Origin: Marthasterias glacialis
Lineage: Eukaryota; Echinodermata; Asteroidea; Forcipulatida; Asteriidae
Assembly: GCA_911728455.2 (NCBI GenBank)
Contig: OU452230.1
Location: 7,238,512-7,302,511, forward strand
Direction: 5' to 3'
Length of the DNA stretch: 64,000 bases
Numbering within the stretch: the stretch's first letter is position 1; every line of letters starts with the position of its first letter. A program made the translations under genes and the position numbers. Under the pieces are notes generated by a model. It did no database searches. It was not told where the DNA came from and saw nothing but the letters and a program-made list of their open reading frames with translations. Positions 13,401-25,400 of this stretch are shown one piece after another.

Positions 13401-16400
13401 AATCCTTTGTGCCCTGCATACTTATCGACATTGATTTACCTCTTACATGGCGTCAATACATAAAGCCTAAAGATGATGTTAGGCTTAGATTGTTACTTTT
13501 TCCTTTTGCTTTTTCCCCCAAAAAAAACCAGGAGGATGGAAATTTGAAGAAACTCCAAGAGTCTAAGGACGTGGTACGTGAAATAAGAGCAGAGTTGATG
13601 AAAAAGAGTCAAGAGCTGATTGAGCATCAAAAGGAAGAGACAAAGCTGAGGTAAGATCTCGAGGTTTGTTTTTTTAAAAACCTGGTTGGTTACCTTTTTC
13701 CAAATTCCTTCTCACACTATTGAGCCACAAGCCAGGAAATAAAACCACAGGAAATTCCTGAGGATTTTTAACCCAGGGTTAGCAATTCAAGTGTGAAAAG
13801 GTCGACCAAATTATCCTGTGAATTTCTTGGCAAATTCGTGTAGTGTGAAAGGGACTCAAGGTTCATACGAAGCGTCTATTTATTGTAAGGCTGTGTCTGA
13901 ATTGATGGCTGCGACTACGGCTGTGGCTGTGGCTAAGGGTGATGCTATGGGCCTCCTGCATGCTAACGTGACAATCAAGCCTGAGCCACAGCCACTATTT
14001 GGGATACAGCGTATTCTTCATTGATGTTTCGGCTGAGACTGTGTGTGCAAGGTCGGTTTTGTCCATCAACTTAAAAACAAACTGCCACCACAAATGTGTA
14101 CACTATACAATGGTTGTCTGCTGTGATGTGGTCCATGCTGTTTTGGACACCCGAGGGGGCAGATGGCACCGGAGGCGAAGCCGAGGGTGCCATCGGCCCC
14201 CCGAGGGCGTTCAAAACAGCATGGACCACATATCACAGCAGACAACAATTGTTTTGTTATACCATTGTATTAATTGCATGATTGTTAAAAAGGCGCTTAC
14301 CGACATAGTTTGCAGACGACATAATTCAATTTACCAAAAGTGCGTCCATTGCAAATTATTTTGTTATCAACCAAAATGTATCAACTGGTCCCTATCACGA
14401 GCATCATATCAAAAGTACAGTAGCGTGCATAGTACCAGTGGTTGCTCAGTAACCTCTTTCTCAGGTAGTACCGCTAATGTGGTTGTACAGATCAATGGGG
14501 ATAATGAAATAATGTTCTGAGAACGATCTAGGTAATGGACGCGGGCATCATGACCTACCTCTTTCTGGGGTGTATTTGCCAACTTCAATATACATATCAA
14601 TGGGGACGATGAAATGAATTTTCTGAGGACGCTCTAGGTAATGGACCCCGACAACATCACTTTTTTGGGAAGACATGACATATTGTATTATGTCACGTGA
14701 TTGGTTCTCGACCAATAAAAATTCACAGTCTATACCATGGTATAACAAATATAATTGTTATTGTGTTGCAGTTGCTTTGATTGATTGTTTGCTTATGTGA
14801 TAATTAAATTAAAGAGAAACCTGTTTGCTGATTTTTGTTTTAGGAATGAGCTACGTGATGTGAAGACTGCCCATAGCCAAGCCGTTGAGCACACCACGCA
14901 CCAAGGTGATGTTATACAACAGCTCCAAACGTTGCAGTTGGACACTCAGAAAGGTTTGTCTTCTCAAACTCTACCAGGAGTACACTATAACACACCAAAA
15001 CATTTCTGAAATGAAGCTTCTTTTTTTTTGGTGCCAGAGTTTTTCTTTACCCTTTTCTAGTTTGTGACTTGTCTTCATTTCTGCTTTTCAGTATTAAAGA
15101 ATCAGGAAGATGCACATAAAGTTGAGACCGCTTCATTCCAAGCAGTAAGTCAACTATAATAAATATACAAATATTGAATTCATGTGAGTGCATTGTCATA
15201 GAATACAATCACAAAGTGAAATCTGGACTATTCAATTTCACGAGGCGAAGCTAAGTAAAATGGGAAAGCCAGATTTTACCAAGTGATTATATTCTCCAAC
15301 AATGCAGGAACGAAATGCATTCGGTATTTGTTTTATGTATTCGTCAAATCGAAATAAGCCCAGTATGGACATACACAAACTTCCTGACAATACACAATGA
15401 CCACATATTCCAATCCTCCAGAGAAATGTTTACATCTGAAATACTGTCAGAGTGGAGGAAATGGCATTTTCGAGGCAGTTGCTTATTTTGATTGGCGCAA
15501 TCGAAATAAGCCTGATATGAACATGCACAAAATCCCTGACAAAATACTTTGACCACAGATTTAGATGAAAATTCCCCAGTATTGTTCGATTGTGTGTTTT
15601 TTACTCTTTGAGGATGGAAATAAATTTACTCTTCCATTAAACAATGCTGTACCTTCACTTTCAAACAGATGTACCAAGAACTGCAGTCTCGCTATAAGGC
15701 GACCAAGTCCACGGAGCAGCAGTTGAGACAGCGGCTGATCGCAGCAGAAAAGCTGATGGCACAAAGGAAAGCAATGAGGGACTCGGGCACCCAGGTCAAC
15801 CTCAGAGTTAATGACAAACCTTTCAGTAAAAGAGAAGAATTGTTCGAGGAAACAACAGAGAGGGAAAGGTTGGTCTGATTAAAGGAAAGAACCCTTCAAA
15901 TGTTGTTCTGTTTTCAGCAATATGGATGGCGTAAAAACAAAGTAAATAAATAGCGATGATATTTTGAGATCAATTCTTATACTGTGTATACAAGGTCCTT
16001 AATTGCAACTTCATATCCATAATAATCACAAGGGCGTTAGAGGGTCTGTATATGTTTGGTAATGACTCTGAAAATTTATGGCAATAATAACTTACTTGGT
16101 AAGAAGTACAGCAGCTTTGGATAGTATAATGCATTTTGAGAAACCTTTCACTTTGAAGTACTGCAGCTATGGACAAATATATCACTTTTTATCCCCAAAA
16201 ATTTGAATCTGAGAAGCGTTCTCAGAATTCTCAGAATGTGTATTCCAATGACGGATACCTCTGCGTGAACACAACCGCTCCAGATTTTTGGCGATATCTC
16301 AAAAACGCTGCCACCTTTTGAAATGAAACTTACACAGGTTAGTTTTATGGGTATACAATTATATGGCATTGAGGCAAATGTACGGTTCCAAAAACCAAAG

Positions 16401-19400
16401 GTATACTTCATTTTTTTGTCTGGGGAATAAAACCAACATTCAGAAATAAACACTTTCCTAGACCATGATTTGTCTTTTTGCTAAACAATTACTTGGAGAA
16501 CTCTTTTTACCAATAAAGTTCACTTATCAGGAGCTCGGAAATATGCAAAAGCAAATTTGAAGACATCCATACAAATTGTAACAAGAACCAGATAGTACTG
16601 AGCCGATAATATACTCCTTGAAGCCGATGTTTTGAGGAGTTGTGAGATGTGTTTCTAAAGATGTAATTGCCTTGCTTTTATTTTTTCAATAAAAATGTGC
16701 AAGTTAATATCTGATTGTGCATTTCCAATCCAAACATTAAGCTCATTTTTGACTTGCACCACTTTATTTAACTACAATTGTTTTTGTTCATTTTCAGATA
16801 CATCAGAAATGAACTTGATGAAAGATACAGACCAGTAAGTTTATTTTGTGACTTGCTCTGACAGATATTTTTGAAGCTCATGCGTCAGCTTACCCCTTTC
16901 TGTAATCCTGTTAATATTCACAGGTCTTGCCAATCCTGTTAATATTCACAGGTCTTGCCAATCCTGTTGGTACACGTACATGTCATTGCATCACACGCGT
17001 GTGTATCTGCTGCACGCCCAAAGTTTTTGCTACTTCGGGCTCCGGTATCATTGTTCAAAAGCATTTCTTACGACCGAATGAAATTTTAATTCTGGGAGGA
17101 CCTTAGTCCTTGAAGAACGTAAGCGAAAGCCAAGTCCAATTATAAAACCTTTCTTGCATAAATCATCAAAGAAAAAAGTACTTCATTGCAACTCCTACAT
17201 GTGTGAGCTTCTAGTAATCAGTGGGGGCCAGTTTGTGTTAAGTGCGTGTGACTTATAGCGGGATTACGTCACACTTCCAAACGGGATTCTGAGTGATTAA
17301 AGTCAACATGGACTTTATGCAAAATCAAGACGTTTGGCACACAGTGGTCTCTGACTGGTTGCTCCACTGAGACATACTTTTGACCGCACTGTCCGTTTTT
17401 CTCTCTGTTCACACCCCTATATTGCCACTGTCCCAAAAGCAGTTACAGTGAGGTACTCCTCCAGGCTTCTTCCCATGCACTGCCTCACTTTGGAAACTCC
17501 TTACCCATACCCTATAATCTGGCTTGGTTCAAACCTTATTGTAATGCTGTGGTAACAGATACATATCTTCTTCATGATGTTCCTGTTGTACGTTCCTGTT
17601 GCCCACAGCCTCCCCTCCACCCTCTTTTCTTGAAGCCGTACCATCCATGAGTGGCCATGTGATGGCCAACTGTCATAAAATATAATTTAGAATTTATTTT
17701 TCAGACAGTTCAAACAGCGCCCCCACTGGGGTAAAAGGAAGACCTCTCATTGGCTGAGAGTTTTGCGTGGGGCGTATACATGTGCTCCTTTCCATCATTT
17801 GACTTCAGTGATGGTGGTCTATACACGGGGATTATTAACTGAGTTTTACGTTGACCTTGTTTTCACAGGTGTCTTCGACTCCAGTGAAAGGGCAGCAGGT
17901 AAAACGTTCTCGCTCGCTGTCCCCTCGTAGACCTCACCGGTTCACACCAGACAGTCCTCACACCGTGAGAGATGATCTTGAGATTGCATCTACAGACGAC
18001 GCTGACTCAAGGGATCAAGATGTCAAAGCCAGGAAAATTGCCGACTTGAGAAAACTTCTGAAATTAAAGGTAATAGGCCGATACAACAAATTGGCTGAAG
18101 ATTCTGGCAGGTTGTTGTGCCTCATACACTGAAAAGGATTCAACAAAGCCATTAATAAAATGAAAGCACTTACATTTCACAGTCTTGATTTCTATCTCAA
18201 CTTGGTCGTTCTTTTTAGAATGCTGAAGTGGAGGAGATGCGGTCATCTCACAGTAAGAGATTAGAGAGACTGAAGGCCCTCCAAGCCAGTTACAATGTAC
18301 TCAAGGAACAGATCAAGACGTATGATGCTCAAGAAAGGTGAGGTGTCCGGTGTTTTTTTTTTTAAGTTGCGAACATTCTGTAGAAAGTCTGCATATCTGC
18401 AATTCTACAGTAAGTCATGTTCTGTTGACCACATGAATCTGAACTTTGGATTTCTGCATTCTGTAGAAAGTCTGCATATCGGCAATTCTACAGTAACTCA
18501 TGTTCTGTTGACCACATAAATCTGAACTTTGGATTTCTGCATTCTGTAGAAAGTCTGCATATCTGTAATTCTACTGTAATTCATGTTACATTGACCACAT
18601 GAATCAGAAGTTTGGATTTCTTCATGGTTTTTTGTGACTTGATGTGATCAAAGTTTGTTTTATGATGACAACACATTTCACATTGCAAGTCTGAAAAAAA
18701 CATCCAGAAAACCATTGCTCTGAAACTTGTTGACAATTAAGGTTAGCAATTATCATCCATTCAACTTTTCAGCTGATCTATTTTTCTTCCTTTGTAGTGC
18801 CAACGAAAAACATTTTTAAAGTTTTGTGTGCTAAGAATTTTCTTTTTTTTTCTTTTTCCGAAAACAAAGTTGCATATCTGAATTGTGGAATTACCCTCAT
18901 CTGTGTTGTATTTTGGGGTTCACATCACACAAAAGGTCTGGGCCCAATTTCATGGCTCTGCTTACTGCGTCATTCTGCGCTTACGAAGACCATTCACCGC
19001 TTACGAGGTTAGCGCCGAATTTCTGCGCTAGCTGTGTAAGCACGGAATCCTTAGTTACGTGAACTACGCACGCGCACAAGCAAAAATTCCTTGCTAACCC
19101 GTGAAATACGCTTAAGTAAGCGCAGAATTTTCTGCTTCCGCAAGCGCCGATTTTTTGCTTACGGTAAGCAAAGCCATGAAATTGGGCCCTGGTGTGCGTA
19201 AATGGTTTCAACCATGGATTCAACACTACCTGCAATACATGCACAGGATGCATTTCCCGCCCCCCCCCCCCAAAGAAAAAAAAAATGTTTCCAACAGTGA
19301 TTGATAATGTCAGCTCTCAGGGGTTTTGATTTTCTGTTATGAAAAACAAGGTTTATATACATGCACCTTGAGTCTCTCTAATATTTTACCGTGAGATGAT

Positions 19401-22400
19401 CACATCTTCTCCACTTCTCAGAAAACAATCAACATGAGTTGCAAAACAAGACTGTGTTGATTTTATTAGGATTATTTAGACGAGGTGAGCTCTAACTGCT
19501 TTAGTTTTCTCTCTTTTTCTCGCCAGGAATCCTCCTCCGAAGAAGAGGAAGAGTCATCGTTCCGAGCCACGCACTCTCCAGAAAGAAGACTCGGACGGCG
19601 TGTGGAATGAGCTGGCTTACTTCAAGCAACAGACTGTCAATGTCTTACAAGAGCGGTAAGATAATAATCATAGAAAACCTCCTCAACTCTTTAGGAGTAT
19701 GCAGCACCAACAGCCTAGTAGGCATTTACAGGGCTGATAATCATTCACATCAACACCAGGGTGGTGAGAAGCATTTATAGTTGAAGATGCTAGGTTTGTT
19801 TTTTGGCCGATTTGATTTAAATTTAGATTTAAATTAAAAACAGCTATTTTTATAGATTCAAGAAAGTTACAAGCTTTCATTCAAGGTATTGCACAAAACA
19901 AATCGGCCAATGATAAATGGTAGTTAATTAAAAGCTAAACATGAATTGTTGTCAGGATCTCAACATTAAATCACGTTCATTAGCCTTGCACAAACAAATG
20001 TTACATGTTTTTTGTGCAAAGTCCGTGACATATGCAAAAGCTTTTGTATGTGTTTTGTTTTGAAATGGCATCATCTGTCAAAATTCGTTCAGAGAAAAAA
20101 TTGTTTTGTTTCCTTCGGCAAAAATCGGGCCTTGCATCTTTTAAAAGTTGCTTGGCCAGGATTTGTCTAGCCCAAGAACACAAGTGTCCGGATTGTCTGG
20201 GATGACCTGGATTGTCCTTAAAACAGTCTACACATAAGTTATATCAAATTGTATAGTTTAAGTGCTGATTTGGAATCATTATTAGCATTTTGGAATAGAA
20301 GTTAGTGGTTGTTCCTTTTTTTTCTTCTGAAGGTTGATTACATTTAAGCTTCCTTAATGTTACCCTTACAGCATGAATCTTCATGAGGAGTTAGACTGTC
20401 TAAGAGTTCAGACTGCATCTGATGCCACAACCATCAAGGAGTTGACTGGATGCTTGGAGCAAGAAAGGCAAGGTTGGTTGCTTGGTTGGTTGGTTGGTTG
20501 GTTGGTTGGTTGGTTGGTTGGTTGGTTGGTTGGTTGGTTGGTGTTCTCTCATTGATTTACAGATTTGATTTTGGGCCATACCAATGCACTTTGGAACTCC
20601 CTTACTTGTATCTTGTTTTCCCACCATTTTACAATCTATCACAGTTCAAGAGAAACCTGAACGAATATAAAAAGAGGCTCAGCTCGTTTCATGGTGGTTT
20701 ACACCCCCGCAGCTATGGCCCCCACACATGTGCGACGTGACAATAGCGCGTGAGCCGCGCACATGTACCAATCAGCATGGTGGATTCACAGTGCGTGTGC
20801 GAGCGTGCGGCGGCCATATCTGCGATGGTGTAAACGCCCATGAATGAGCTGCTCGAATTAGTCTATAGCCCACATGCATGTCCCGGTGCGCGTGACTGTT
20901 TGTAGTTGTTCTAAGTGGGTCTGTCACTGTAAAGCACTTTGTGATTTAATTTTAATGTAAGGCGCTCTGTAAGTATCATTATTATTATTATTATTATTAT
21001 GACCAAGAGTGATCGGCGCACGAAGGATTCTGGGTGAAATTCCGAGTCCAAACAACAACGGCAACCATCCTGATGTGTTGATTTTGAAGCAATGTGGAAC
21101 ACAACACGTGAAACCTGGCATAGCTACATGTGAACTACACTACGGTGTCCATCATTTCAACTTGATTTCTTTTTTAGCTGTACTCGGTTTCCCAAGATGC
21201 ATTGCTGTATATATCTAAGATGGAGCTTGTACATATGGGCTATTACATAGTTACATCCGTGAAGATTTTTCCTTTAGCGTTTTAAGTAAAAGAGAACACT
21301 GTTTAGAAATCCTCGTTGTTTTTCTGACTCCGTAACAAGAACTATGGAATTTGCTTATATTTTAAGAACTGGAAGAGCACTTAAGCCAACTCAGGGAAGT
21401 CAGCCGGAGGGAAAAATGTGAAAGAGCCAAAGTGTTAGAACTACAAAGTAATATCAGCAGCTTAGAGAGTTCTTTACAAAGACTTGAAAGGGAGAAGGTT
21501 CTGATGACGAGAGAAAAGAATCGACTGGAGAAAGATAACAGGTAGGGTTTTAATGTCAACAAAACTTGAGGACCCTTCTGAAATTAAAGGTAATAGGTCG
21601 ATCCAAAAAATGGCTGAAGATCTTGGCAGGTTGTTGTGCCTCATACACTGAAAAAGATTCAACAAAGCCATTAATAAAATGAAAGCACTTACATTTCACG
21701 GTGTAGGGTTTTAATGTCAACAAAACTTCACTCTATTTTTCATCCCAAATCACAAATCGTGATAAAAATACAGTTAAAACAATTTGAATAAACCATGTGA
21801 GTGTGCAAGTCAACAGACCGTTACACACAGTGCTCAGTAAACATCACAGACCTAATTTGCTTATTGATCACATGCCCGGAGTGTTGCAAAAGTTTGCCTG
21901 CGCTGGTAGAAAAAAATGGCTTTGTGATCTTGGTCTTTTTTTTTCAAACTGATAGAAGCCTGGTTTCAAGCTAAATTGACTGAGTTCAACCTTTATGAAC
22001 TGCTTTAGTAATCATGTAGGGTCTCATCTTTCCAAACGATAATCTTTTTTTTTTTTTTCCTTCTTTTTTTTTTGCTTTTGTGTCCCAAACTAGGGCCAAT
22101 TTCATAGCACTGCTTAACGGTAAGCAAATTGTTGTGCTAACTATAGTAGACAATTTTGCTTAAGCTTTAGCATATTTCACAGGTTAGCAAGAAAATTAGG
22201 TGGCCAACTTGTGCATTCACCAAGGATTTGCATTGATGCGTTATTTATTTTTTTACAGTAAGCACCAGAAGGTTAGCATGCCTTTTCGTGTGCTTAAGTT
22301 TTGCAGTGCTATGAAATGGAAATGGCACGGTAAGCACAAAATCGGCCATTAAGGAGCTCTACATGTATGAAGTTGGGCCCTGTTAAGCCTTGTCCAAATT

Positions 22401-25400
22401 GGCGGCTAAGGCTACGGCTGGGTCACCAGGTCATCATATGAAGTATAGGACATCATTAGCAACACCCTTAGCAACAGCTGCAGCCGTAGCCACAGCCACA
22501 GCCGCTAATTTGGATTTGGCCTGACAAAACCTTTGTTTGTGTGAGGATGTTTTACGTGGTTTTACGTGGTTTTAGCTGTAGGTGTCATACAGTCATTGAC
22601 TTTGACTGTCTGTTACATATTGCTTAATAGTGTTGATAGACTTTGGTAGACAATTGCCTACCGAGCTTTGTGATTGTCCGTTCCCGTGCCGCCATGTATG
22701 GTCTTTTGAGAGTCAAGTGATCTTACCGCAGAACCAGAACCAGGCCCTTGATTTGTCCCGATTCCAGGATCTCCCTTCATCTTTAGATTTGATTGAAAAA
22801 GGTGAAATTGCATGACATGCAAGTCAAGTAAAACATAGCACTTGTTTTGACCAATTATCTGGATTTCTATATTTCCATTTGTGGTGACGTAGATAATGCG
22901 TTCACCCCTATAAATAACATCCAGTGTAATTGGGGTACTTCATCTGCAGTCCAAGAGGATACTGCTACCCAATATTTAGGATTTTTTTTATTAATGAACA
23001 AGCTCGCCCCTGCTCCACTCTACCAATTAAAAAATACAAAATGATTAACCCCAGGGCACTGAGGATGGATGTTGCCAAGCAACGAGCAGTGGAAGCTCAG
23101 AGAGAGTCCAAGATGATGGAACTCAAGACGAGCCTAACTCAACTGAAGAAGAAACTGAGACAGCTCAGACACAGGCAGAGACACTCGGTTGGAGCGATGT
23201 CTTGGAGGAGAAACAAAACACCCAAGGAGGTATGAACCTTGAAATATCTCAGAACAGGGATGAGAAATTTCAACCTTTTAATCTGAATTCAGACCTTTTT
23301 TGTATGTCTGATACAAAATGCTGTAATATTCTCTGGATAACAAATAAACCTTGATCTTTGATCCACTTCTCTACAGGGTTCTCCCCATTCATAAGCTAGC
23401 ATATTGAAAATAGGCATGAATTTACGGGCCGATACGATGGAATTATGGCCAATACGCAAAAAAAAAATCAAATTTACAAAAGATCATAACACAAAACTCT
23501 TTTAAATGCTCCAAAATGCACACAAGAGCTTTTCAAACCAGGCATAAGCATCAGATATAAAACATTCCGAGGACCTGGTTTTCAATGGGAGACTTTTGAG
23601 GACACAAGGTGGCAGCAGACTTACTAGGTAACATGCTCAGAGCTACGCAAACAATGAAAACAACCTGGTAAGTCTGCTGCCGTCGCATTCCAAAGTCTCC
23701 CATTCAGCGTGCTTCGGCCACACTTGCAAAGTTTAGATCCAGAATGCTTCACAATTTTGAAAAATCCTTGGGAGAACCCTGCTCTACTACTAAGGATGCT
23801 GTCCCCAGAAGCTCCTTGCAATCTTTAACTCCGGGGTTACCAAAAGGTGGAAATGCCATCATTTCAACATCCTTCCTCAGCTCTGGATCCAAGTTTCAGA
23901 ACTTTTTGTCAGCAATGACTCCCATCCCCATTATAGGACCGGAAGATTCACCTAATCTAAAGAAGGTTCAGAGTGGTACCTCGTAAATAAACTTCCCTAA
24001 GTCCTTCCTTGTCATAAAGTTACCAAAAGGTGGAAATGCCATCATTTCAACATCCTTCCTCAGCTCTGGATCCAAGTTTCAGAACTTTTTGTCAGCAATG
24101 ACTCCCATCCCCATTATAGGACCGGAAGATTCACCTAATCTAAAGAAGGTTCAGAGTGGTACCTCGTAAATAAACTTCCCTAAGTCCTTCCTTGTCATAA
24201 AATTATCATCACTATTGTAATTATGATCGTTGTTGTTATTAGTTTTATTATAACTATTAATATTACTACTATTTCTACTTTTGTTCTTTTTTTTACTTTT
24301 GAGGTGCATATTGTTAGTTATCACACAAGAGCGAGTGGAATACAAACAAATATAGCGCTTCTGCGCCCAACAGCCCGTGAGGACGAAGACGCGCTATATT
24401 TTTCTGTATTCCACTCGCGTGTGTGGTAGTGAATTTATCTTCAAGCGAACGTGATGCAGCTTAAAATAGTGCAATACGCGGAGTTAGAACAGCTCAATAC
24501 ACGGGGTGTGATATGGACCGCGCAATATGGTGTAATATCACACTGGTGTTACCATGGGTCGACCAATAGCCTGGGCTCAATTTGATTAAACAAAAGGAAC
24601 ACCGGACTACTACATCAGCCCCCCCTATACTGCTGGAGGCAGAAAAAGGGAGTGAAAAATTAAAATAAAATAAACTACTGAATATTTAAAACAATATTTG
24701 TTTGTTTTTTCACATGTGACATGGGCAATGTACTCTTGCATGGTGTATTACATCAGTCGAGTCTGAGATTTGGTCTTGGTGTTTCTTATCTTTGTCTAGC
24801 ATCAGTCACTACTGAACCGATCCATTCAAGAGATGAGTTCTATCTTCCCTGGGTTTGACAGCGATGGATGGGAGGAGATCCAATCTGATCAAGGGTGAGT
24901 GTTTTAAATGCAAGGACACTAATCTGGTGAATGCAGTCATGCAGCTTCTCGGCAAATCAGCTGTTTTCCTCTTCTTTTTTCTTGGTTTAGAAAACTGAAA
25001 AACCTTGTGCAAATATTCATGTCAAAGACAGTCCCCCCCCCCCCTTTTTAGTTATTAAGTTGCATAACTTTTTTGAACTGTGAACATATTTTGAAGGAGT
25101 AATCTTCAAATGGAGCCTTGTAGAATATGTGTAAGTTTTTGGGGTGGTCTGTTGGTATTTTCTGTTTAGTTGGGTTGACTAGTTTGTACAGTTTTTCATA
25201 TTTGTGTGACTGTGTATGATGTGATGAATGGCATCAAATGGTCCAGAGAGAACTCAAACGGTAAAACTGCCGCTAGAGTAACTTTTGCATGAAGGAGATG
25301 CTTGCTGGCAGGTATACACCAATCCGAGCAGCGCTCGTTTATGGTGGTTTACACCACCGCGTGCGCGCGACATGACAGTAGCGCATGGCGCGCGACATGA

